Shown piece after piece: positions 12,201 through 27,200 of a stretch of DNA of 64,000 nucleotides. Within the stretch, counting starts at the first letter, position 1. The number at the start of each line of letters is the position of its first letter. The DNA is from Siphonodentalium dalli (lineage: Eukaryota; Mollusca; Scaphopoda; Gadilida; Siphonodentaliidae). The notes under the pieces are model-generated. The model worked only from the letters and a program-made list of their open reading frames with translations, was not told where the DNA came from and made no database searches. Where the stretch lies: NCBI GenBank assembly GCA_032622095.1, contig CP136062.1, positions 3,226,001 through 3,290,000 of the forward strand. Reading direction: 5' to 3'. The position numbers and the translations under genes are program-made.

Positions 12201-15200
12201 CAATTTGAGATATTTGAATCACCTAGTATACGCCAGTGATATGCGCTTCATTGGTCTTTAGTGTTTGTTGTGTGTGTTGTGTACAAGCAAGGCTGACAGA
12301 TTAAACCTCAAATACAACACGTTTAAAACTGTTGCCATGGACTTTATCTTTATCTTTGTCGGTCTTCAAATAGCGATCACTGTAAGCGAACCAACATTTT
12401 CCAAAAACTAACGCAAATGCCATATATGGCCAACCAGTCCTCAACTTGCAGATTTGCATAAAATATATGTGATCGCCCTAACCTGCCCCTTAAAAAACAC
12501 CAAAACATCAGGGAGAAAATAAAGAGCAAGGAGACAAATGTTTTGAATGTATGAATTGAATTGTAAGCTCACCTGGTAGAGAAACAGCTTGTCATTATCT
12601 CGACCAGTGTATAGGTATTCCTGAGAAAATAAAAAATGAAGTTATATTATGCCCTAATTTCAGTTTTCTGCTTGCTAGCAGCACAAAAGTGGAGAAAACA
12701 AAATGATATAGCACAAATGAACCTCAGATGTAAATGGAATAACAAGAAAACGACAATCTAGATTTTCATCCCTTTTCAATCCTATTTTTTTCATTTGGAT
12801 AATTATTTTTTTTCTCTCACCTTAACTATCGAATTTGGCAATTTGAATCACCTTGTACTGTATAAGGCATGATACTGCATTACTTTCTAGAAATGACAAT
12901 GACCATTTATGTTAGCAAGAATAAAATATAAAAATTAAATTCACCCGCCCGTCACCCATTTTCCAAAAAAGTTGGATGAGAATCTGGCGATTTATTAATA
13001 TTGACCTTCGTATTATTATCTTGAGTTTGTCTGAAAGGTTTTGAGATCTAAGAGATTGTAAACATGTTACAGTGTGCAGTGCTTAGGGAAATTCACGTAA
13101 CTGACAACAATCAACTCCTCTGATTACTCAAATTTGTAAGTAGCCTGAGTTTGTCTTGTATTAGCACCCTGCTGATTGGCGAGCAATCTAAAGCATGACA
13201 TTAAGTAAATATCTGCAGCAACTCATTAATGAAAGGCGTACATTAACAGCTAAAAGAATATGCAAATTACTATGTTAGGAGGTTTATGGAAACTCATATT
13301 TGTGAACAATCGAAGAATAAACATTGGAATTAAGTGGCAAATATCTCAAGCACATATAATTTGTGTGCATATATGATTTTATTTAATATTAATTGCTGAA
13401 TATGTGTTGATTAACTTCCAGTAAACTGAAAACTTTGACGAGGCAGTTATGTATTGATATGCAAGATACACAGTTACATGTACAAGCATAAATATGTCTA
13501 GTATAACAAATTAATAATTTAATAATTGACAACTGTCAATGCAGCAATAAGCTTTGGAGATCTTTCATTTTACAAAAAATACAGCTTTTTTTTTTTTTTT
13601 ATTAGTCAAATAAACATTTAATTATAACTCGTTACAAAAATAATATTTAAATTCTTTCACTCGCCCTTTCATTACTCTTTTATTCCATCTAACTCACAAC
13701 AAACACTCCCTTTCTTTCACTCTTTCATTGGTCTTGATTACTAGCAAATTTTGGTTCTTACCATATTTAGATTGGTACAGTAGTCATATATGCTATATTG
13801 AAATTATAAATGTAGTGGATTGTATTTGGTCAACAAGTCGGTAGAACATGACACTAGCAATAAGCAAGATATCAAAGTAATTTTTAGACCTGGGTCATTA
13901 CTTCTGAGTGTAAATGCTTGTTTTAACAAGAACTAGTTCTTTTCAAGCTGAATTGACTTCATTTTGCTTTGTGCTAAAAACATTTCTTGTGTACATCTTG
14001 ATCTAAGGTCTATTGGGAATGAGGTGACAGATAGGCTGTCTGGTGTAAACTTCATTCTGTATATATATTGTTTTATTAAAAGCCAGAAAAGATTTGAAAT
14101 GGTGTTTTCTACTGCTGAGGACAGCATTTACTTTCTATATGAAATTTAGCCCTGTGTAGGCCCTGTCATATGAAACGTAAGGCCTTTTTGTCATTTACAA
14201 AACTCGTGGCACATATCCTGGAATTAGAGTGCCTGACATTTGCAGAATGAGGTCCCCATAGGGTGAATTTAGTGACAATATCTCACACGACATGGCTAGC
14301 ATCACCAAATTCACCCTCTGGGAACCTTATTCTGCTCTGGTGTCAACTGCTATGGTAGACCTAGGATCATATTGAAATTCCCCAGTTGAAGTTGGTGATG
14401 TTCACCCATTAGTCACCTTGATTATGCATTTTATCTTCTGAAAACTAGGTGATATAGCAACTGAACAGAAGAGAATTTGGTCCCCAGAGGGTGAATTTGG
14501 TGATGTTAGCCCACTGTGCGGGGTAGCATCACTAAATTCACCTCTGGGGACCTCATTCTGCAATGTCAGACACACTATTTCCAGGCTTGTGTGGCACTTG
14601 TAACATGTTTGTGAAGTTTAAATGATTATGCTTTATTTTAATCTGGTGACAGGCACAGAAATCGCAGATGACACACAATGGCTCAGACTGTAAGGTGTAT
14701 ATGTTCTAACTTGCTTATATCTCGACCGCACATAAAGTATGGAATAACTACAGAGAATGCATAATGATATAATGTACACTTTAATGGACAAACTCAAAGT
14801 GTTGCGATATATATCATTCACAGATGATCAGTTATATATAAGAAATCAGAAGACATGATGAATTGACGAATATTATATTAGTGTTACAATTTTTAGAAGC
14901 ATCTTCCAATCATAATGGGTTGGTGGGGGGGATACATGTGGAACTTCAAAAGAGTAGAGTGTAGATTGACAAGCGTGTCAAGCTTGTTAAACCAATCCAA
15001 AATCAGTTTTGCGAATAAGCTCACACAAGCTTATAGTTGCAATTGCCATAAACATCGTTCAGACAACCAAAACAAACTGGACAATTTCATTAACCCTTTG
15101 CAGGCCCTGCAATCATTGGCAAATATCAATAAATATATTAATTCAATCATACTAAAACATACCCCAGATGATGATTTCTCTGGATGAATCTGTTCTTTGA

Positions 15201-18200
15201 TAAAGAGGAGATCTCGAGAAGACAGGTTATATTTTTCAAACTCAGGCATCAAATTGTTTTCGTCAATAAGATGGTCAAACATTTGACAAGAGGCTTCTTC
15301 GTGCTGAAAAATAATAAAATGTACCACATCACGAGAATCAAGAAAACCAACATTTCGGTGGTGTCGGTACAAATGTGATGGTGGCCTCAACTGATCATAT
15401 TTTTCAAACTCTGGCAGAAACAAGACAGTCAATGACTGTGGGGTCGCTCACCAGACTGCAAAGACTGATAAGACTGGGACTTTGGAGACCACAACAGTCA
15501 GAACTTTTCATAATCACTTTAAAAGAAATAGCTCTAAACAGGATATGTGGCTAGAGAGACTTCACGTATGTAGATTGGTGAAAATCCACCTTGAAATTAC
15601 CAACTGTACACTACTGATCACCCCCTCCTCCTCCAGCTCAACAAGTCCCCTCCGACCGGGCTACAGACTCCCAAGTCTTAGGTTGGAATTTCACAACTGA
15701 CACCTCAAACTTTCTCAATTGTTGGAAATTTCCAATCTCACAAGCGCCTTTTTCTAAAACCATTTAGACATGTTTGAAGCCCAATTATCCATGGACCCAA
15801 AACACAAATACATGTATGTCAGATTAATCAGTCAGGTGGTTCCAAGGTAGATGTTTTAATGAATTTGGTATTTCAATGATTTTATTAGATACAAAAGTGT
15901 TAACTCCCCATAGCCCCGCCATTTCTTGACAGGTTGACCTCATTTTAACAAATCTGAATCTCAGTCACTAAAGGATCCTCCTGATTCCTCCATACTATAT
16001 GTAAGCTAAATAGTCCAACCTCTCTTGAGAAGACATTTTAAGAATTACTATACATACATATAGTTATGTCCCTGGTGACCCCATCTGAATAAATTTGAAT
16101 CCCACACACCAAAGAACCCTTCATACATATGATAAATATCAGTAAAATAGACCTGATGGTCCTTGTGAAGGAAGCATATTAAGAGGGAAACTGTCCTTCG
16201 TTTGACCCCTATTTGACCAGGTGACCCCATTTAAAAAAAATCTGAATTGCAGTCAAGGAAGAACATTCCATGCTAAATAAGCCAACTAGTTCTTGCAAAC
16301 ATATTTTAAGAATTACTATGTAGTGAAATAGTTAAGTCTCTGGCTCTGCCCTTATTTGACTTTGTGATCCCATTTTCACAAATCTGTCACCCAAGGTAAT
16401 TTCATACCAAATATAAGCAAAATAGGCCGTTTGATTCTTGCATAGAAGACACATCATGAATTACTATGGAGAGAAAGAGTAATGTAGCTGGCCTTGCACC
16501 TACTTGACCTGGTGACCCTGATTGAACAAATCTGAATCACAATCACCAAAGGAGCAAGCCTGCAAATAGTGTGCCTATTCCTACATTGTATGTGCCTGGC
16601 CTCAAGCAACACAATGTATTATACAATCAAGCCTTGAAATAGTGTGATAGTGTGTCTGTCATTTGCAGAATGAGGTCCCCCAGAGGGTGACTTTAGTGAC
16701 GCTATCCTGCACAATGGGCTAGCATCACTAAATTCACCCTCTGGGGACCTCATTCTGCTAAGGCCCTCAACTGCTATGGCAGGCCTAGTATAAGATTGAA
16801 GTTCCCAAGTTGAAGTTGATGTTCACCCATTGGGCACCTCAATTATGAATTTTATCTTCTGCAAATTAGGGGATATAGAAACTTCCTAGAAGGGAAATGT
16901 AACTAACAACAATGCTAATTTGATACTATAGATACTTCCCAGAAGATGAGGCCTAAGCAGAATGAGGTCTCCAGAGGGTGAATTTGGTGATGCTAGCCTG
17001 CTGTGTGGGATAGCATCACTAAATTCACCCTCTGGGGACCTCATTCTGCAAATGACAGGCATGCTATTTGCCCTGTTGAACAATACATAGGGAATTAATT
17101 ACTTCTAGCAGATCTCCAGGGAATGTTTATAAAATGTCAGATTTCACTTGATTATATAAGTGATGTATATATCATTTACCTTCATAATTATATGTAGGCA
17201 TACCACACATACAGTTAGAGCCAAAGTAAATGCCTCTTATTAATGATTCTCTGACCTCATTCTGCAAATGTCAGACACACTAAATTCAGGCAGTTTGTTT
17301 AAAATTGCTAGCAGTATGTTTATACTGTCAGTGACGTATTATTCTAATCTAGATTAAAGACCTGTGTTTCTCTGTCTATCCACAAAGAGATACCTGCAAC
17401 TTTAATAGAACAGGTATTAAAGTTGGGAGCTGGAAATGATATCCGTTGGAATGGATGTTGGTTGGGTGCAGGCCACTGCAGGGTGGGTCTGGGCCATGTG
17501 GGAGGGGGGATGGGTAATGGAATATTTCTGTAATTTCAGAAGATTAAAGATTAAAGTTTCATAAATCTGCAGATGTTATAATGGTGTCACTTTTTTCAAA
17601 TTTATAAAACGATTAAAAAATAAATTTTTTGTTAGTTAAATTGAGTATGGTGAAAATTCCAAAAATCTGAATTTAACAAAAAATTTTAAAATTTTTAAGT
17701 TATGTCACTGGCTCCGCCCAAATTCGACCCAGTGACCTCATTTGAACAAATCTGAATAACAGTCCCCCAAGAACCCTTTGTACCAAATATGAACCCATTC
17801 GGCCAAATGAAATTTGAGAAGTCGTAGTAAGAATTACAGAGTTATGACCCTGGCTTCGCAACTATTTGAACAAATCTGAATGAGAGTCACCTAGGGAACA
17901 TCCACACCAAATATGAACCCATTCGGTCTGATGGTTCCAGAGGAGAAGATGTTCAAAGAATTGTTGACGGATGGACGGACGGATGGATGGATGGATGGAC
18001 GGACAGATGGATGGACGACGGACGAGGAGTGATGACGATAGCTCCACCGGAGACTTCGTCTCAGGTGAGCTAAAAACTGATATCAAGTGATAAAACCCAG
18101 CAACTTGTACCTGAAAAAAAAGCATGAATGGTATTGCTGACATCATGGCATCTGAAGCAGATGGGTGTAAATTAAATGAGTCAATTATTAAAATACCTTC

Positions 18201-21200
18201 CATTTTCTCTCTGGACGAACATACGGGATGAATTTACCATCAAATAAGTGTGAGAATGGCCCATGCCCTGAAAGATAAAATTTATATATAGTCATCTCTT
18301 GTACATAATTATAAAGGCATTTTCAATTTTGAAGATATATTAATTCTATCTCTATATCTCTCCTGGGTTATGTGTCACATATGAAATAGATCACAATATT
18401 ATCAATCAGCTCCACTAGGATTGAACTAAAGCCATTAAAAATAGCTACAGGTGTACTTAGGCAATCATATACTAGTATGGAAAATTAAATGAGGGAGGGA
18501 GGCTTATTATTTTTATTTTAGTCCCAAGAATTCTAAAATGTAATGGATTTATGTCTAATTTCATGGAATAAAATCCTACAATTTAATATCTATGTATCTG
18601 TAGAGGCTAACCTATAATGGCAGATTACAAGTAACCAATTTTATGCTTTGAATAGATTGTTAGAGCTCTATCTGACATACACATCGGTATAGGCATTAGT
18701 GTAAGTTTTTGTTCTTGTAATTTCTGATCGATATTTAGTAAATTATGTAGCTTAAATATAATTTATATTTCTTACATTTCCAGGCATTGGCATTTGCTTT
18801 CTTTTTTTCCCAGAATATATTGTGTGTTGAGTATTGTTATGTATGTGAGTTCAATTGATACTTGTGTGATTGTGGTGGTTTTGTCTTGCCACACCTTCAC
18901 ATTCAGATTGTTACTTACTAAACAGCCAATTTGAACGAGAAACTGTCTCCTGTCATGTGATTGAGAAAATCCCACCCTGGGCTCATATGATGGTATTGGG
19001 TTTCTTAGGGCTTGTTCAATTAACCATCTACTCGGGGCATAATGCTGTTTAACATTATATTTTGAAGAGATACCTATCATTTGAAAGTTTTGAACTCTGA
19101 AAATTTTGAATAAATTTGCAAATAATTTTTTTTTATCAGGCCCTCTTTGTGTGAAGAGCCAAGAGAAATACTCATTCTACTTAAGAACATGTCAACCAAG
19201 ATTGACATGTGAATCATCTGTCATCGAGACACAGACCTAACAAATCAGGAATAATGACCATTTTAGTATATATAAATGGGAAGTAATACCTGTAGCATGA
19301 TTTCTTTCAATATCCCTATTTAGAAAAGGAGATCTCTGACAGGGTGAGTATATTGAACATGCTAGAAGGGATTGCGCTGTTTTCAAAAATTGCCAAAGAA
19401 AATTTCATTTGGCAAAACATTTTTGACCAGACAGAATCAAGCCTATAATATAGTCAACAATCACGAGTGCAGCTCCCATCATAAAATGGTTAATCAATTA
19501 ACATTACCTTACTGCCAAGTGTTTTCAAAATAATACCATGCCAAATAATAGGCAAATCATTGCACATTTATAGTGGTACACCTTACTGGATAGACCAATT
19601 TTACAGTTTCTCATTGTGCACATGTGTCAATTTTCTCATCTTCAAATTTATCAGTTATTTTATTTTTGGGCATGGGTTTTATTCTCTTGCTTTAGTTATT
19701 CTTGTATTTTATAAATTATTTTTATATTCTGTTTTGTTTTCAGTTTTGGTTTGTCAATGATACTATATTTTGGTTTTTAAATTTGGCTATGGTTCCTGAA
19801 AAATCGCCAAACAAATTTAGAAATGGCCAAAAGATAATAAACATTTGCATACCTAAATCATGACAGAGACCTGCTATCTGGACACACAAGACATCTTCCT
19901 CTGTTACGTTTAGATGGGGCTGCTTGGACTGAAAGGCCTTTGCAAATTTTCCAGCTAAATGATATACTCTGAAACATCATAAAAGTATTGTCAGCTCCAT
20001 ATGATATGATCATATTATAAGATCACATACATTACAGGGCATATGGCCAGGTCTGGCAAACGTCAGAATACAGCTACAATAGCTGCATTCAGCTAACCTA
20101 GCTGATTTCTACTCTCAAACTGGCTATTTTTCGAAAATAAACTAGAAGTGATAATTTGCGCATCGAAATGAGGTTATCATATTATCCTTTTCAACCAATC
20201 ATAATCGTCACTTGATTTGTGATAAAGTGTTGCCTTTTGTCGACACAATAATTCTGATTTTGTGTGAAAAGTTACCACGATCTGGTTGAAAGTGACTGGA
20301 AAATATGGTAACCTAATTTAACTTCCAGTTTATTATAGAATAAAAGGCTGCTCGGCCACAGTGTCCCCCGAACCGGTGGCTTCATTTGGAGCGGAGGCTT
20401 TGTAGAAGTATACTATATGGATAAGACACTTGTGCATTGTCTCATTACTGTCATGCATACAAATAACCAAATCTTAAAAAAACTCTTAAAGTCAAAATAT
20501 AACCTCAAATTGGCACAAAATGAAGAAAATTACAAGAAAAATTGAATTTTCTAAGTCGAAAAGCCCATAACTCTGAGCAAAATCATCGGTTCAAACTCAA
20601 ATTCGTCGAACTTGATCTGTCTTTTGTGCTAGTAAACCTACATATACCAAATTTAATTTCATTCAGTACACATTTACTAAAGTTTTCATCCGGAAACCTC
20701 AAATTGGCAAAAATTCTAAGTAAAAAAGGGACATAACTCTGGTGAAAATTGGCGGGCGGAACCCGAATTCGAACTTGACCTGTGTTTTGCTGGGAGAAAG
20801 AGACATACCATATTTGATTTAAATCTGATTAACTCTACTAAAGTTATCATCCGGACACCAACTTTTGGGGTTTTATATGTCCGGTCGGCGGACAAAAAAG
20901 GGCCATAACTCTCGCAAAAATTATCGGATTAAACCGAAATTCGAACTTGAGCTGTATTTTGATATAAGTAATCCACAAAAAAACGGGTTTTGCATATAAA
21001 CAATCCAAAATCAAGTTATCATCCGGAAACCAAAAAAAAAGAAGTAAAATTGAATTTTCTATGTCGAAAAAGGGGCATAACTCTGCCAAAAATGGTCGAG
21101 CAGAACCCAAGTTCGAACTTGACCTGTGTTTTACTGGGAGAAAGTAATATACCAAATTTGGTTTGAATCCGATTAACTCTACTAAAGTTATCACCCAGAA

Positions 21201-24200
21201 ACCAACTTTCAGGGTTTTCCAAGTCAAAAAAGGGCCACAACTCTCGCAAAAATGGGCGGAGAAAACCCATATTCGAACATGACCTTTATTTTGGTCTGAT
21301 AAACTCACCTATGAAATTTGCTTTTGATCTAATAACCGAAACTAAATTTATCATCCGGAAACCATTTCCGGACGCACGCACGGACGGACGGACGGACGGA
21401 CGGACGGACACCGGCTATTTTAATAGTCCCCCGAAAAAAAAATTTCGGGGGACAAAAACAGCCGGTTTGAAAGTAGAATATATAGCTGAATTCAGCTAGG
21501 TTAGCTGATTGCAGCTATTGTAGACGAATTCTCACATTCACCAGACTTGATGACAGCTTATTGAAGCAATTTTAAGGGACAATTCTACTCCTAATATCCC
21601 CCATATTGGAACTGGTCTACATATACTAGTAGGGTAGCCATATTAAAGTATTGCTCAGCCAATAAGAAAGGACAATAACACTGCTAAAATAGTCTGACCA
21701 AGTTCATAATCGCAGGTGTAAAGCTTTCTATTGTGTTTCAAAACAATTTGACTAAATATTGAAATAAATCACAGGCTTTAATATCAATAAGCTTTTGTGA
21801 GAACAGAAATATAGCACTTCTACTGTGAATCAGCTGCTTTTTACGAGAATCAAACTAAGAATCATGATTCTGATTCTCGTCAGATTTTAAGCCCTGAACC
21901 TTCTGAGCAATAACTCTAAAATATGTCTACAAATTCTAGGGTCCTGCGAATATTCGATATTCGATTCGAATTCGATTCGAAATTTCCAACTCGAAATTTC
22001 GAATATACACTGACAAAAAAGTAAGCTGTTTACGGACAAGTGCACACGTCGACCTTCGCTGTTTCTGTGCCATATAATTCCCAAAAATTATGAATATATG
22101 CATCTTATAATTCTTATTGTACATCGCGAATGTTCGCATGCTATTAAATATAAGTATAGTCAGTAATTAGCCACTACAGGACGACTAAATACATCTGAAT
22201 TCTAGCTTTGAACATGGTAGCCAAAAGCTCAGAGATCGCCGATGGACCGACGACACGCGTAAATTATAATAGCGACGAGATGCTTAAAAGCATTGTCCAG
22301 ATTGGTCATTACTCGAGTTACCATGGATATCTCGATCCAGTTTTGTGGTGTAATTCTACTTTTTCAAATTGTACAACAAAAACATCAGTTTATTCAGATC
22401 GCCGCACGCGACTTTTCCCGTTTTGTCTAAAACTGCGCACACGAGGTACCAATGGAGTACACCGCTAACCCCTTTTCTAGTGATTCGTCGTTCGAACGAA
22501 GTATGAATGCAAATGGATATTGGCCAGATGATTTTATGCATGGTATGTTGATATATGTTACGACCAAATGAAGTTACTTAATAAGTGTATTTAACAATAA
22601 AATAAATGTAACTTTCCCATGCATCCTCCGCATTCGTCGCGGTCGACATTCGTTCGGTAATATCGCCGAGAATGTAAACAGCACGTGCTCCCGGCGTCGA
22701 AGAGTGCGTGTGGCGGTGTTTTCTTTTGAAGTTGACTTTCAGTTTTGGAGCGTTCCTTGAAACTTGACAATTTGTCGTCCATTATTCATGTTTATTTTAA
22801 ACATGATAAAAGCTGCATGTATAGTGCAGAAACTTACACGTGTGATGAATGCAATGTGGTATATAAATCGCAAGCGTCTGGGACAACAAGACATCTAAGC
22901 ATCCAGCACTGCATAAACAGGCTACCCTGCGACTGTTGTTGCATCTTCAAGTTTATAAAAACGGGTGTTTCCGAGTGCCGATTTGCAATTGTGCATGTAC
23001 ATGCAAACTCTACAAATTGCGCGTGATTTCAATTCCGATAATCCGTTTAGTGGTTATATATCTAATCATCGTTACGACCGCATGGACGTTTCAATCTGTT
23101 TTTTTTTTCTCTCAACAATTCTCAATTGAAATTATTAGTATCGGGAACGATGGTTGATCGGCACACAAGTTATGATGGAATTTCATGGAAGTTCATAGAA
23201 CGTTTCTCAAATCGTCTAATCATTGACATTAAATGCCTAATTGAGAATGCAACACACAGGTATGATTCGATTCGATATTCGATTCGATTACATAGACTCG
23301 ATTTGATATTCGATTTGATCAAAATCTCCAATTCGCAGGACCCTAACAAATTCTCAGGTTTCTGTGTTATTTATCATTATGCTGGCCTATGAGATTGACC
23401 AATGAGAATAGAGATCTACTAACAGGCGATGAAGGGACGTCTGGTTCACTTCAATTGGAAGGCCCAGGGGGGATATTGATTAAATATGGGGTCATTGGAT
23501 GCCATCTTTTTTTCGGAACAATGTCACCTCAAGCATATTAACAGCATATTTTTTCGCCAAGAAAAGGAATAATACCGTCGGAAATCATGATCTGTGAATT
23601 GAAAAAACATAATATCATACATGTATCAAAATCTGCATGGGCTATATTTGATGAGTTCTAAAGATGCATAATTAAACTATCAAACTCTATTTGTTACCAC
23701 ACTTCTGGCAACAAGTCATTATTTCGCAACCGATCTACAACCTAAAACATAATTACATTTGCATTAGAATAATGCTGACCAATTGGTGACAAAACAAAAA
23801 TAATAAGAAAATTAGCCCATACGCATGCGACATAGCATGTGTAGGTTCAGTAACACCACGCCCAAATGCGTGTGACATATAAACAAATTACAAAGAAATA
23901 CAAATATAAGCCAAATTGCAATCACACAAATTTCGTAAATAAAAATATATGGAGTAATAAAGTTACTGCTAAATGCAGGAAATATATGGCAAATTAATTT
24001 TTATTTACGAAATTTGAAAGAATGCAATTGAACAATCTTGGCATGGTGGTCTTTTCTTCCATCTCCTAGATCGGTTGCAAAAGATTTCAACACATTGGCG
24101 GGTAAGTTGAAGCATACGTCAAATTGTCAAATTAAATGTTAAAAATACATCACAAATCAAATGTTCAAATCAAATAAGTTGCATTCCGCCAAAACTCCAG

Positions 24201-27200
24201 ATACACACAGTTTCATTTAAAAGTTGGGCTCCTTTAGCAGGTACCATGATTGAACATCAATTAGATCACACCCTTAACAGCGACCACAAACATATAACTT
24301 GTGATTAGTGCTGAAACGGATATCCGGTTGACAACCGGCTAGTGTCGACAACCGGTTGAACTACGATCAACCGGTTAAACGTTACGTATTGCACACACGC
24401 GATGCCAACGACAAAAACGAACATATTAGGTTCTTAATCAGCACGAGACTGATAACAGTAGGTTTTAAACACGTGTACTTTATCAATTGTGCTACAATCT
24501 TTATCACTGAGGAGTATAGTCGAAATTACGTGTATTAAAAGTCAAAATCTGGTGCGAGATAAAAAGTCCTCCATGAATGGCAAGTTACATACTAGTATAG
24601 TCTGGCTTTGGCGGCTAAACATCAAAGATGCATGCCGTCATCTTTGATGTTCCGATGTCCGGTAAAACACGTGCACTGACGCCACTGAGTCGTCGGCAAA
24701 GATCAATGCAATCATTTTCAATGGAGTAAGGCCTGGTCATTTGACATCTACTCTCCAACTCACTACGTGTAGACAGTATCATGGATACTGAAGAAATGCG
24801 TAAATCAGATGTCTGGGCGCATTTCAGAAAACAAAAAGAAATTCGCAGAATGCAAACTCTGTAGAATTAACCCTATTTACCGAGTTTGAGTAATCTCAGT
24901 GGATGAAGTTCCAATGAACTCGCATCGAAGTGGTGTTGCAATGCAGTCAGACTCGTTTGTAACCTATTGATTAATTCTCAGCATTTGATTGTGTTCTAAC
25001 AGAAAACACTGTTTTCAGCAGGTTTTCAGCTGATTTTTTTTATTTTCATTCGTCAACTACATAACGTTCATGACACTTCATAATTGTGTTTATCTGCCGT
25101 TGGTCATCCTTTGCATCTCAAATCTCCGAAAAATCACATGACCTAATATTCGCCCAGTCCCTTAATCGCTATAATGACAATAAAAAGCTGCCGCGATTTG
25201 CATGTACGAAAATTTATATAGGTCACGCAATATTCTTCCCAAACGAGAACGACAAGTCGGGCAGCAGTCACGACTGCAATACAAACAGGTCAAGCATGAT
25301 TCGTCTATTTATAAACACTGCGAGTTTTAGTTCACTGTGTCACCTGTCAATTTGTCAACGCATGGCTGTTTACCGTTCGTGTTTGGTGATTTTCATTCGT
25401 TTAATACAAGCTATGTCTGTGTAAACATTACGTGAGTTCGCCATACATGTACAGTTAATACATCAATTTATGATTATATATTGGTTCATATTATGGTGTA
25501 AATAATGAGTGTAAAGTCATACGTTGAAAATAGCGGATATCCGGTTATGATCCGGTTACACGTCGCGGTTAACCGGCTACAAAAATAGGTCAACCGTTTC
25601 AGCACTACTTGTGATACAGTCATTGACCAAGTACATTGATGTTTTATGTCCATCATGCATCACCGTGATGTTATACAATATAATATAACAGCCAGCACAT
25701 ATAGCTTACGAGGATATGATGAACATCATACTGGTAATTTGAATTCTCAGTTTCTCACTTGGAAAGCATGATAAAAACGTTTCAAAACTCTTAGTTGCCA
25801 GCAGAGCTGTTAAGTTTCACGGATTCTCCATGAGACTGCCAGATTCCCCTAGCGAAAGCCTCTAAAATACGGTTAATCACCCATTTCTCCCACATGTAAC
25901 AATGTGGCTATTAATTAATAGGGCCACGCATGTCAACAGATAAAATGAGTACACACATCGGCCACTAATTCCTTTTTCACAGTTTGGGCATCCCTCAATA
26001 TATTAATTAATTGTTCTGAGACAGTTCAAGAGTTTGTCAAAAAATATGCAATCATGCATCTACTTTATTTCAATAGACCTATTTGTTAATGACCTCTAGA
26101 CTGACACATAATCACACAGCTGTTAAATAACCACTAAGTCACAAAGCATGCAAATGGAATGTGTCCATTTCATTTGCGGATAAAATGCATCCATATTGTA
26201 CTTTCGGTTTCACGCATTTCTGGTTGTAACCCTGGTTTGTTTATACTTATTTTAAACAAAGTTTTTGCTTCTTAAAAATTTTTAATAAATGGAGGAATGT
26301 GTCCATTTCTTTTGGGGGTTAAAACCTAAGACAAGTCCATTTTGTAGTTTATTCTGATTTTGTACTTTCGGTTTTGCACATATTCGGCTTTATCCAGTGG
26401 AATTTTGAGTATTTTGACATAGTTTAAACAAAGTGTCTGCTTCTTTCTCTTTAATAAATGGTGGTGGTTTCTCAACAATTAGGTGGTCGCATTTAACAGG
26501 TGATTGCCCATTCAAGATGATATATAGAATAAACCAGTCTGTGGTCAGGAAATGTGGTCATAAATTGGAAGTGGTGCCTCCCGCAAAAATCTCCCGGATG
26601 GCCATTTTCAAAACTTAACAAGTCGGGTTGCCAGCTACAGTGTCATGTGAGGGTCAGCGAGATTAATATCGGGTGAGGTACTAGATATTAATCTCACTTC
26701 GACTCACATGATACTTTTATTACCATAACTTATAATACATGTGCCAAATTTCAAAACATTTGACCGAAACATTTACAGAAATAAAAGCTCAAACAAAGTC
26801 ATCTATATACATGTTGCACATCTGCAATATGTGGGTAACAATACTCTGAAGTTTCAAATATCTACGATAAAAACTGTAGGAGGAGTTGATTACACCATGA
26901 AGGTACCCTCATACAGAAAATTATAAAAAATGTTTTTCAAAGTCGAAAAGCCCATAACTCTGAGAAAAATCATTGGATCAAACTCAAATTCGAACTTGAC
27001 CTGTATTTTGATATCAATGACGCACGAAAAAATCACGGAATTTTCAATTGAACAGTCCAAACTTGAGTTATCATCCGGAAACCAAAGAAAAAAGAAGAAA
27101 ATTGAATTTTCAAAGTCGAAAAAAGTCGGTATTGGCAATTAAAGGATCCAAACTTGAGATATCATCCGGAAACCGAAAAAGTGAGATATTTTCTAAGTTA

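Larger units (their letters stand above)
21937..23345 (+). mobile_element. hAT-type element 2 with 8-bp target duplication and BED-finger exons
   Basis: The termini TAGGGTCCTGCGAAT and ATTCGCAGGACCCTA are perfect 15-bp inverted repeats. ACAAATTC flanks both sides (21,929-21,936 and 23,346-23,353). ATTCGATTCGA motifs cluster at both ends, and the termini match hAT 1, so both are one family. The interior holds a short spliced frame with a BED-like finger, but no dimerisation/catalytic hAT domain, so it cannot move alone. Confidence 0.95.

Noticed and set aside
17862-18203. Ser-Ile-His-Pro-rich frames over GGAC/GGAT microsatellites
   Set aside because: Translated tetranucleotide repeats of mobile-element tails, also seen near 3,300, 11,200, 21,380 and 36,420.
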